Origin: JANQLU01 sp964434955
GTDB lineage: Bacteria > Planctomycetota > Planctomycetia > Pirellulales > Pirellulaceae
NCBI GenBank assembly: GCA_964434955.1
Contig: CAYSXI010000157.1
Location: forward strand, 1 to 12,314
Length of the DNA: 12,314 nt
Direction: 5' to 3'
Shown: in pieces, positions 1 to 6,896 of the stretch
Position numbering within the stretch: the first letter of the stretch is position 1
How the letters are laid out: each line of letters starts with the position of its first letter
Position numbers and translations under genes: made by a program
The notes under the pieces: model-generated
Seen by the model: the letters and a program-made list of their open reading frames with translations, nothing else
Databases searched by the model: none
Told to the model about the DNA's origin: nothing

Positions 1-1376
1 GTGATGGCATCGTGCAGGGTGGGTGCTCGGCCGTCATGCATCCACGGACCGGAGTCGGCGACTCCCCAGAGGGGCGGCGTCTGCCAGCGGTTTTCCGCAT
101 TGCGAGAGTTTTCGGCGACGAGTCGTCTCATGGAGCCAAGGTAACCACGATTGACGCTTTCTTCGCGCGACGACGACGCAGGAATTGGATCTTCAAACTT
201 GTCGCCCATGTCATGGAGCAGAAAGTCGGTGAAAATGCCATCGACCTGGTCAACGTTTTTGACATGGCAAACGCTGCACCCGATTGTGTTAAAAACTCTC
301 TCACCGGCGACGACCGCGTTTCGGTGCTTGGTGTTAAAAGGCATGACCTGTTCAGGCCGCGGCAACGAACGAACGAACGAAATCAATTCGGCCGCCTGTT
401 GTTCGGTCATGTCAAGTTTGTCTTCCCTGGAAAGCGAACGCTGTTGGCCCTTTGGGAAAAGTCGCAAAAGTGAAACGGGGTTTTGAGTTTGTGGGACCGG
501 CTCAACATTGAGGCCCAGTTCGACGGAGCAAGCCGCCATCACGAATTCTTGGACGGAAGGCTGTTGCCCCCGCCAACCGAACTTGCCAACCGAGTCAAAG
601 CCAGCGAAAGCGACCTTGCCTTCGATTCCATCGCGTTTTGCTCGCTGGTTTTCTGCGATTTTTTGAATGGCTTGCGAGGAAATATTGTCGATGAGTCCGA
701 CACCAAATAGCGGGGGCGTATTACGTTGTGTGACGACCAGACTGATGCCTTTCTTTTTGGGAAGGCGAACCATCCCATGGGAGCGTGCGATCGCTTTCTC
801 AATGCCATGGCGATACTTCTTTTTTCTTTCCTCGGTCCAGGTTGGTTTTGGATAATTAAAACCGAGAATATCAGCGCGGAACGCTTCGTAGCGCTGGTCC
901 GTACTGAACCGATGAAAAATCAGTGCTTGGTTGATCTCATCCGACTGAAGGAAACCCGGATGAATCTGGGTTGCGTTGGTAACGAACCTGCCTCGTTGAA
1001 TTGCCGATAGGTCCCGAGGCAATTTGGCAGCAAGGATCAACACGTTTTCTTTGTTGGATCCAGCTCCCCCAACTCCGCCCTGAAAATGGCAAGCAACACA
1101 GCTTTTGGCATTGAACATAGGCCCCAAGCCATCACCGCCGCCCGACAAGGGATCGTCCGGCTTCCACTCGTGATTGAAAAGGACTTTCCCTGCTTGAACG
1201 GCTTCCTTGGAATTTAGAACAAACTCCGGGTACTTTTTCTTGACCGGCGGTTGGGGAATTGTCAGGCACTGGCCACCGGGCATGGCGCCAAACTGAGCGA
1301 ATATTGATTGGCTGGCAAGAGTCGCGAACACGAACCAGACAGAAAATGTGACGATGGCGCAACGAATACGAGGCAT
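1..1376 (-). CDS. Di-heme oxidoreductase (DHOR/DUF1111, c-type cytochrome), C-terminus outside window
   Basis: This reading frame stays open from ATG at 1376 to the left edge, giving 458 residues with no stop. Residues 1-28 look like a signal peptide ending near SIFAQ, so the protein should be exported. Two heme c attachment motifs are visible: CVACH at 93-97 and CSVCH at 367-371. Landmarks of the DHOR family (DUF1111, once called thiol oxidoreductase) are in order: GPMFNAKSC before the first heme, TPPLFGVGLID at 220-230, KFGWRGQQPSV near 265-275, and TPPLWGVADSGPWMHDGRAPT near the edge. The family is related to MauG and bacterial cytochrome c peroxidases; the substrate is unknown. Perhaps a few tens of residues are missing. 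An AAGGGA about eight bases before ATG is a weak ribosome site. It is divergent from the VWA gene. The family call is firm, the reaction is not. Confidence 0.9.
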   Translation of the reverse strand, partial: MPRIRCAIVTFSVWFVFATLASQSIFAQFGAMPGGQCLTIPQPPVKKKYPEFVLNSKEAVQAGKVLFNHEWKPDDPLSGGGDGLGPMFNAKSCVACHFQGGVGGAGSNKENVLILAAKLPRDLSAIQRGRFVTNATQIHPGFLQSDEINQALIFHRFSTDQRYEAFRADILGFNYPKPTWTEERKKKYRHGIEKAIARSHGMVRLPKKKGISLVVTQRNTPPLFGVGLIDNISSQAIQKIAENQRAKRDGIEGKVAFAGFDSVGKFGWRGQQPSVQEFVMAACSVELGLNVEPVPQTQNPVSLLRLFPKGQQRSLSREDKLDMTEQQAAELISFVRSLPRPEQVMPFNTKHRNAVVAGERVFNTIGCSVCHVKNVDQVDGIFTDFLLHDMGDKFEDPIPASSSREESVNRGYLGSMRRLVAENSRNAENRWQTPPLWGVADSGPWMHDGRAPTLHDAI

Positions 1377-1426
1377 CGTGAATCCCTTAACGAAAGTTGC
1401 CCCAATTGTCTTAACTGGCCGCCTGA

Positions 1427-1456
1427 AGATTACTGCTGGGAATCGTTGGATGTCAA
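1427..1456 (-). promoter_or_regulatory. Candidate sigma70-type promoter for the DHOR gene
   Basis: On the minus strand a perfect TTGACA (1456-1451) is followed after 18 bases by TAATCT (1432-1427), a poor -10 with three of six consensus matches. Transcription would start near 1420 and leave a leader of about 44 bases before the ATG at 1376. The -35 box is convincing; the -10 is weak, so the call is tentative. Confidence 0.35.
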
Positions 1457-1474
1457 TTTTTTGAAGCGGTTTTT

Positions 1475-1504
1475 TTGCTTTTGCGCAAGATACTTTTGTA
1501 CAAT
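1475..1504 (+). promoter_or_regulatory. Candidate promoter for the VWA gene
   Basis: TACAAT (1499-1504) is a five-of-six match to the -10 consensus. TTGCTT (1475-1480), 18 bases upstream, could be a weak -35 box. The leader to the ATG at 1667 would be about 155 bases, which is long. The -10 lies within the palindrome TTGTACAA (1496-1503), and a second palindrome, TTGCGCAA, sits at 1481-1488. The stretch from 1505 to 1666 holds no other feature I can support. Confidence 0.35.
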
Positions 1505-1666
1505 TTAGGAGCTGTCTTAAAATCGAACGCTATGCCTCGTAATTTGTTTCGACTCAATACAGCGTGTGACGACCGCTAATCATCGGAAACAAAACGGACC
1601 AGCCGATCAACTTTCGTTTGCTGTCATGATTTGGCAGTTGCGATTGGCTGGAAGCGAGCAGGGAAA

Positions 1667-2689
1667 ATGGCTGAAGGGCATAGTAATCGCGAAGGACGTC
1701 GCTATCCCGATGGGAACAGTAGTTCCGAGTCGAATAGCAACTCTGACTCGAACGGCAAATTCGAGTCGCTCTATCTTTCGCGCGAGAATCGGCAATCGAT
1801 CGCGGCATACCTTTATGCCTTTGTTGCGCAATTGACGATTGTTCTTGTGACGGTGCTGATCTACTTTCCGGAAATCGGCAAAGGCGTGGTAAGTTTTGAT
1901 TCGGAGACGGCATCGGTTGACGAGGATTCGTTGACATTCGCCGAAATCCAGGCTGAGCCGGAAGTCGAACAAGACGCTTTGGAGACCGAAATCCCCGAAT
2001 CGGACGAAATCGATTTTCAGGATCAAAGTTTGGAAATGGTGTCCGATTCTGTATTGTCGATGGATTCAACGGGAAGCTCCAGCGCCCGCATCGATTCTTC
2101 AACCGAATTGTTGGCCCGCAAAGCGGAGGAGAAGACGGGTTTTTTTGGAATCCAACCCGTTGGCAATCGAATTGTCTACGTCATTGATATGTCCATTAGT
2201 ATGGACATGGATCGCCGGCGTTCGAGGTCCAAACAGAGCCGATGGGACCGGGCGAAAGAAGAACTTCTGAGCTCCATCCATCAACTGCGAGACGATCAGG
2301 AGTTTTACGTGTATCTGTTCTGCTTTGAAAAAACGGAACTCAATCTGGGTGCAAAGGGCGTATTCAGTCGTCCGACTCCAGAAAACATTCGTCGTCTTGA
2401 GAGAAAGCTGAACCAGGTTCGGCTTGGTTCCGGTACGGATCCCCGTGAAAGCGTCGCCTCGGGACTGAATCAACGTCCCAGTTGCATGTTTTTGCTATCG
2501 GACGGTGAGTTCAACGGTCATCTTTATGCTCGCGCAAAGCACAAAGAAGATATTTTGAAGATCATCGAGAAACGCAACAAAACGAAATGTCCGATTCACA
2601 CGATCGGCCTTGAAGATCAGGCCAACCAGGACAAGATGATTTCGATCTCGGAAGAAACCGGCGGGCGCTATCGCTTTATCCAGCGCTAG
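1667..2689 (+). CDS. Membrane-anchored von Willebrand factor A domain protein
   Basis: The product has 340 residues. Residues 1-42 are hydrophilic, with a Ser/Asn-rich stretch at 18-29, followed by one strongly hydrophobic segment at about 43-67 that should anchor the protein in the inner membrane. An acidic, low-complexity linker (about 78-130) leads to a VWA domain (about 160-340). The metal-ion-dependent adhesion site is complete: DMSIS at 174-178, T257 in SGTDP, and D279 in LSDG. The FFGIQPVGNRIVYVID entry resembles planctomycete VWA proteins of unknown role. VWA domains bind protein partners through the bound metal, so a periplasmic binding or scaffold role is inferred. The first in-frame ATG is at 1667; the frame opens at 1580 and a TTG at 1631 is the only other tempting start. 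AGGGA lies very close to the ATG. The stop overlaps the palindrome GCGCTAGCGC. Confidence 0.85.
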   Translation: MAEGHSNREGRRYPDGNSSSESNSNSDSNGKFESLYLSRENRQSIAAYLYAFVAQLTIVLVTVLIYFPEIGKGVVSFDSETASVDEDSLTFAEIQAEPEVEQDALETEIPESDEIDFQDQSLEMVSDSVLSMDSTGSSSARIDSSTELLARKAEEKTGFFGIQPVGNRIVYVIDMSISMDMDRRRSRSKQSRWDRAKEELLSSIHQLRDDQEFYVYLFCFEKTELNLGAKGVFSRPTPENIRRLERKLNQVRLGSGTDPRESVASGLNQRPSCMFLLSDGEFNGHLYARAKHKEDILKIIEKRNKTKCPIHTIGLEDQANQDKMISISEETGGRYRFIQR

Positions 2690-2731
2690 CGCGTCTCCTT
2701 CATTCAGCCAGGTTGACTGACTGACCAACTA

Positions 2732-4186
2732 TCAACTGAGAATGGCCTTGACGGGTTTCGCTGGTTCGACACCGGTCAGTTTCATATCCAGTCCTTGGTA
2801 TTTCACCGACAGTTTTTGGTGATCTAAACCGAGCATGTGAAGAATCGTAGCGTGTAGGTCGCGAACGTGAACGATGTTCTCGACCGCGTTGTAACCCAGT
2901 TCGTCTGTTGCGCCATAGCTGGTACCGCCTTTGATTCCGCCACCGGCCAGCCACATTGAAAAACCCTTGATATGGTGATCACGACCGGCGCCGCCTTTTC
3001 CCTGGAACATGGGGGTCCGTCCGAATTCTCCGCCCCAAACGATCAGCGTGTCGTCCAACATCCCGCGTTGCTTTAAATCTGTAAGCAGTGCCCAAGTCGG
3101 ACGGTCGGTCAAATTGCAGCAGACGTTCATGAATTTGACGAGGCCACCATGATGATCCCACCCGCGATGATAAAGCTGGATGAAGCGGACGCCTCGTTCG
3201 GCCAGCCGCCGGGCCAACAAACAATTGGAGGCGTAAGATCCATCCCCTGGCTTGGCACCGTACATATCGAGAACATGTTGAGGTTCGTCGGAAATGTCTA
3301 CCAAGTCCGGGACTGACGTTTGCATTTTGAAAGCCATCTCGTAGGCGGCGATGCGAGCGGCGACATCGGCGTTTCCATTTTGGCGACTTCTCATTGCGTT
3401 CAAGGCATTGATTGTGTCGACCATTTTCCGTTGGTCTTTTTGGGACACACCGGTTGGATTTTTGACGTAATGGACTGGCTGGCCGACGGAGCTGAATTCG
3501 ACGCCCTGGTATTCACTTGGCAAGAACCCGGCGGCCCATTGCCGCGCCGCAATCGGTTGCGGGTTTCGACCGCCAACCGATGTCATGACGACAAATCCGG
3601 GAAGATCATCTGCCTCACTCCCGAGTCCATAATTGATCCAGGATCCCATCGACGGCCGGCCACTAATCGCCGTCCCTGTATTCATGAAGGTATGCGCGGG
3701 GTCGTGGTTTATCTGCTCGGTCACCATCGATTTGATAACGCAGATGTCATCCGCCATTTTTCGGTGCCAAGGCAAAAAGTCGCTGATCCATTGCCGGCCT
3801 TTTCCATACTGCTTGAAACGCGTGAGATGGCCTTGGACTTTTAATTTCTGGCCCTGGAGCTGAGCAATCGGTTGTCCCTTGGTAAACGATTCCGGCATCG
3901 GTTTGCCGTCAAGTTCCTGGAGCTTGGGTTTGTAGTCGAACGTTTCCAGGTGAGACGGTCCGCCCGCCATGCAAAGAAAGATGACACGCTTGATGCGAGG
4001 TTGGAAATGCGGTTTGCCCAGTCCATGAGCGTTGCCGGATTCCGTGTTCGCAGCCGAAACGTTACCGGCCATAAGATCCTTGGCGAGTAGCTGGCCCAGC
4101 GCCGTGGCACCCAAACCAACCCCTCCGGCACGAAGAAATGTTCGGCGGTTGATCCAATCTTGCAAAGTTGATTCGTTGGACGGCAT
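2732..4186 (-). CDS. DUF1501 family protein, Tat-exported, alkaline-phosphatase-superfamily fold
   Basis: The product has 484 residues. A twin-arginine signal is visible at the N-terminus (NRRTFLRAGG at 13-22 plus a hydrophobic run to about 35), so the protein should be folded and cofactor-loaded before export. Family landmarks follow: CMAGGPSHLETFD at 72-84, NHDPAHTFMNTG at 160-171, WDHHGG at 343-348, GGEFGRTP at 385-392, GRDHH at 401-405 and DLHATILHMLGLD at 443-455. DUF1501 belongs with the sulfatase/alkaline phosphatase superfamily, but its substrate is not established. The start at 4186 is chosen over an ATG at 4258 because the Tat motif then begins at residue 13 and the start lies 14 bases after the stop of the upstream gene, rather than overlapping it by 58 bases. 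GGGGAA and GAAGGG precede it. It is the second gene of an operon with the PSCyt1/DUF1549/DUF1553 gene, a standard planctomycete pairing. Confidence 0.92.
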   Translation of the reverse strand: MPSNESTLQDWINRRTFLRAGGVGLGATALGQLLAKDLMAGNVSAANTESGNAHGLGKPHFQPRIKRVIFLCMAGGPSHLETFDYKPKLQELDGKPMPESFTKGQPIAQLQGQKLKVQGHLTRFKQYGKGRQWISDFLPWHRKMADDICVIKSMVTEQINHDPAHTFMNTGTAISGRPSMGSWINYGLGSEADDLPGFVVMTSVGGRNPQPIAARQWAAGFLPSEYQGVEFSSVGQPVHYVKNPTGVSQKDQRKMVDTINALNAMRSRQNGNADVAARIAAYEMAFKMQTSVPDLVDISDEPQHVLDMYGAKPGDGSYASNCLLARRLAERGVRFIQLYHRGWDHHGGLVKFMNVCCNLTDRPTWALLTDLKQRGMLDDTLIVWGGEFGRTPMFQGKGGAGRDHHIKGFSMWLAGGGIKGGTSYGATDELGYNAVENIVHVRDLHATILHMLGLDHQKLSVKYQGLDMKLTGVEPAKPVKAILS

Positions 4187-4200
4187 CCCTTCATTCCCCG

Positions 4201-6666
4201 TTAGTTTCTCGTGATTGTTTCGTCTAGGTTGAGCAGCACGCGACAGAGTGCGGTCCAAGCTGCAAGCTCTTCAACGGCCAGGCGTTCGTCCGGTTTGGAA
4301 AGTCCAATCGAGATCAGTTTTTGCGCATCGGCCTTCTGTTGACGATAGCGAGCTCGCGAGTCGTTTAGGTATTGGTTCAAAATTGCGGATTCTTTTTCGG
4401 ACGGCTTTCGACTGGTGCACCAAAAAAATGCGTACTGGATTCTAAGTCTGTCCTGTTTGCTGAGGCGCTCCGCTTTCGAATCCTCACTGCCGATGTTGGG
4501 CAATCGTTCGAGCAGCGTTTTTTCCGCGAAGGCCCGTGCTGCTTCGACGAATGTTGGATCATTCATCAAGCTCAGGGCGGCGAGCGGTGTGTTCGAACGC
4601 GGTCGTTCCGCGGTGCATTCTTCTCTCGTCGGCGCATCCAGGGCCTTGAAGGTAGGGTGCAAGAACTGGCGCTGCCAATGGACATAGACGCCTCGTCGCC
4701 ATTGTTGGCGATCATTGTGTTGTTGATATTTACGAGGTGGAAAATTTAAATGGCGGTAATAGCCGGAGGGTTGATAGGGTTTCGCGCTGGGCCCCCCCAA
4801 TTCATCAACCAGGAGTCCGCTTACAAGAAGTGCATTGTCGCGAACCATTTCGGCAGGCAAGCGAAACTGGGATTGCCGCGCAAAATATTCGTTGGCCGGA
4901 TCGCGCTCACGCGCTGCTGCCGATTCCGCGGACGATTGCCGATAGGCTTGGGAGAGTAAGATTTCTTTGATGAGCGCCTTGGTGTCCCACTTGAGTTCGA
5001 TATACCGTTCCGCCAGGTAGTCAAGCAACTCCGGATTCGCCGGTGGTTTTCCCTGTCCACCAAAATCGCCAAGGTCTTGCGAAATGCCTTTGCCAAAAAG
5101 AAGGTACCAAATTCGATTAACCATGACTCGGCTGGTGTAAAACGAATTGTCGGAGTCTTTTTCAAAAAGCCAATTCGCCAGGTCCAACCGGGTCGGCCGC
5201 TTCGATGTTGAAATCTTCCCCATGAATTCCGGAATCGCGGGTTCAAGAACCACGCCGGTTTCGTCGAGCCAGTTTCCTCGAGGCAAAAGTCGGACTTCGC
5301 GAGGCTGTTGAAGTGCTGCCGTGACCATCGTTGTGATTTTGGTTTTCTGGAGTTTCTCACTCGCGGCGTTCAATGCTTTGATTTCATTTTGCAAAACTTG
5401 TTTGCGAGTTTCATTTTTCTCCTGAGACACCTTTTCGCTTAGATCGGCAACCTTTTTGGCCAGTTGTTTGATTCGGAGTTTTTGTAGTTCAGTCATGACT
5501 GCAATTTCGGGGGGCCGTGCCGTTGGGTTCCGATTGGTGCCTTTCCTGAAATGTTGCTCGTCATCGACATCCGCGAAGAACGCACTGAGCGCATAAAAAT
5601 CCTTGGCAGTGTAGGGGTCGTATTTGTGATCGTGGCATTGGGCGCATCCGACGGTTGCCCCCATCCAGACTGCCGAGAAATTTCGGACGCGGTCAGCCGC
5701 GTAAATGGCCCGATACTCTTTGGGTTGCAAGCCGCCTTCGTGGGTGGTTTGAAGCATCCGGTTGTAACCGGTGGCGATCAGTTGCGATTCCGTTCGATTG
5801 GGTATCAAGTCGCCCGCCAGTTGTTCTCGCGTAAACTGGTCGTAAGGGAGGTTGCGGTTAAAGGCATGAATGACCCAGTCGCGATAAGGGGAGATGTTTT
5901 GTACTTGATCGCCGTGATATCCAACGGTGTCAGCGTAGCGAACCAGGTCGAGCCAATAGATGGCCATTCGTTCGCCGAAATGCGGTGACGCCAGAAACTC
6001 GTCGATTAGCGACTTGTAAGCTTTTTCGCTTGGGCGAGTCGTGAAATTTTTGACTTGGGAAGGCGTGGGAGGTAATCCAGTCAAGTCAAAACTCAATCGT
6101 CGAATCAAGGTGGTGGGCGAAGCTGGTTGATTGGGTTTCAACCCATTTTGCAACGCTCGATGGAGGACCAGCCGGTCGATGTTATTTTTTGACCACTTGG
6201 GAAACTGCTCGTTGCGAATGACGGGAACAATGACCTGGTTACGCTCGTAGGCCCAGTGCTTGGCCCAAGGGGCTCCTTGATTGATCCAATCTTTGAGCAG
6301 TTTTATTTCGTTTGCTGAAAGCTTTTTCTCCGTGTGGGGCGGTGGCATGATTTCGTCGTCATCGTCGGACGTAATTCTTAGCACCAATTCGCTATTTTTT
6401 GCGTCACCCGGTTTGATGGCATAGTAACCATCCAAATCCGCTTTGGCCTCTTTTTCGATATCCAGACGAAGTCCCGCAGCAACCGTTTGTTTGTCAGGAC
6501 CGTGGCAAGCGAAACACTTGTCCGAAAGGATTGGCCGAATGTCTCGCTGGAAGCTGATTTTTTTGTTGTTTTTCGACTTGTCGGGAGAATCGGCAACTTG
6601 GGCCGAACTTGGTCCGGAAATCGACGTCAAAATTGCGAAAGCGATCAAACAGAATTGAAAACGCAT
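4201..6666 (-). CDS. PSCyt1-DUF1549-DUF1553 cytochrome-like protein
   Basis: The product has 821 residues. A signal peptide covers about residues 1-22 (cleavage near SSAQ). The PSCyt1 domain (about 36-135) holds the heme site CFACH at 51-55, with M107 in EIMPPP as a plausible distal ligand. DUF1549 follows (about 162-370), with RRLSFDLTGLPPTP at 189-202 and a second CxxCH, CAQCH at 341-345, in the conserved CAQCHDHKYDP block. Residues 391-445 form a charged coiled coil. DUF1553 occupies about 485-760, with NRIWYLLFGKG near 517-527 and SLMNDPTFVEAARAFA near 699-714. These proteins are thought to be periplasmic redox or polymer-modifying proteins in planctomycetes, but no reaction is proven. 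The ATG at 6666 has no clear Shine-Dalgarno. DUF1501 follows after 14 bases, implying co-transcription and joint function. Confidence 0.93.
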   Translation of the reverse strand: MRFQFCLIAFAILTSISGPSSAQVADSPDKSKNNKKISFQRDIRPILSDKCFACHGPDKQTVAAGLRLDIEKEAKADLDGYYAIKPGDAKNSELVLRITSDDDDEIMPPPHTEKKLSANEIKLLKDWINQGAPWAKHWAYERNQVIVPVIRNEQFPKWSKNNIDRLVLHRALQNGLKPNQPASPTTLIRRLSFDLTGLPPTPSQVKNFTTRPSEKAYKSLIDEFLASPHFGERMAIYWLDLVRYADTVGYHGDQVQNISPYRDWVIHAFNRNLPYDQFTREQLAGDLIPNRTESQLIATGYNRMLQTTHEGGLQPKEYRAIYAADRVRNFSAVWMGATVGCAQCHDHKYDPYTAKDFYALSAFFADVDDEQHFRKGTNRNPTARPPEIAVMTELQKLRIKQLAKKVADLSEKVSQEKNETRKQVLQNEIKALNAASEKLQKTKITTMVTAALQQPREVRLLPRGNWLDETGVVLEPAIPEFMGKISTSKRPTRLDLANWLFEKDSDNSFYTSRVMVNRIWYLLFGKGISQDLGDFGGQGKPPANPELLDYLAERYIELKWDTKALIKEILLSQAYRQSSAESAAARERDPANEYFARQSQFRLPAEMVRDNALLVSGLLVDELGGPSAKPYQPSGYYRHLNFPPRKYQQHNDRQQWRRGVYVHWQRQFLHPTFKALDAPTREECTAERPRSNTPLAALSLMNDPTFVEAARAFAEKTLLERLPNIGSEDSKAERLSKQDRLRIQYAFFWCTSRKPSEKESAILNQYLNDSRARYRQQKADAQKLISIGLSKPDERLAVEELAAWTALCRVLLNLDETITRN

Positions 6667-6716
6667 GGTTTGGTAAGCGAGAAATACGAGCGATAGATCA
6701 AAAAGGCGACGACTCC

Positions 6717-6745
6717 ATTGTACAACAGAGCCATTGAAAACTTAA
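6717..6745 (-). promoter_or_regulatory. Candidate promoter for the PSCyt1-DUF1501 operon
   Basis: On the minus strand TACAAT (6722-6717) is a five-of-six -10 box. TTAAGT (6745-6740), 17 bases upstream, is a weak -35 box. Transcription would start near 6710, leaving a leader of about 44 bases. The -10 sits inside the palindrome TTGTACAA (6718-6725) and the -35 inside the left arm of an inverted repeat. Confidence 0.4.
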
Positions 6746-6790
6746 CCGAATGGCTCGCGCGACATAAACTCGTGACCGAATCGTTAAGTT
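6739..6790. repeat. Inverted repeat between the two divergent promoters
   Basis: AACTTAAC (6739-6746) is matched by its exact reverse complement GTTAAGTT (6783-6790), with 36 bases between. A direct repeat ACCGAAT lies just inside each arm (6745-6751 and 6775-6781). The left arm covers the weak -35 box of the minus operon; the right arm lies about 15 bases upstream of the plus-strand -35 box. This arrangement could be a regulator-binding pair, but the same octamer also occurs inside a coding region at 11183-11190, so chance is possible. Confidence 0.4.
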
Positions 6791-6804
6791 AAGCGATGAA
6801 GCGT

Positions 6805-6832
6805 TTGAATCGCCATTCCAATCGTTTAAAAT
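6805..6832 (+). promoter_or_regulatory. Candidate sigma70-type promoter for the HEAT/propeller gene
   Basis: TTGAAT (6805-6810, four of six consensus) is followed after 16 bases by TAAAAT (6827-6832, five of six). Transcription would start near 6839, about 58 bases before the ATG at 6897. It is the best-matched promoter in the window overall. Confidence 0.5.
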
Positions 6833-6884
6833 CAAGGCTGGAAGCCGAAGTTGAAAGAATTCGCTCAACTGCAAATGACACTTT

Positions 6885-6889
6885 AAGGA
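6885..6889 (+). promoter_or_regulatory. Shine-Dalgarno site AAGGA
   Basis: AAGGA ends seven bases before the ATG at 6897 and supports that start over the in-frame Met codons at residues 23 and 25, which would cut into the signal peptide. Confidence 0.6.
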
Positions 6890-6896
6890 TCAGAGC

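Noticed and set aside
364..381. Tandem AACG tetranucleotide, four copies, inside the DHOR gene; possible phase-variable tract
   Set aside because: Four copies are too few for typical slipped-strand switching, and the encoded residues (SFVRSLP region) fit the DHOR heme-domain helix.
539..808. Minus-strand frame of 89 codons and other short frames in 1-1376
   Set aside because: They are shadows of the open DHOR frame, which explains the whole region with conserved motifs.
1631..1666. TTG start adding 12 residues to the VWA protein
   Set aside because: No ribosome site precedes it and an ATG is available at 1667.
2683..2692. GCGCTAGCGC palindrome at the end of the VWA gene as a terminator
   Set aside because: It has no loop and no T tract; it is a ten-base perfect palindrome that probably arises by chance around the stop codon.
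3320..3844. Plus-strand frame of 174 codons opposite DUF1501
   Set aside because: It is antisense to conserved DUF1501 motifs and its translation has no recognisable domain.
4187..4258. N-terminal extension of the DUF1501 protein from ATG 4258
   Set aside because: The extra 24 residues would overlap the upstream gene by 58 bases and push the twin-arginine motif away from the N-terminus.
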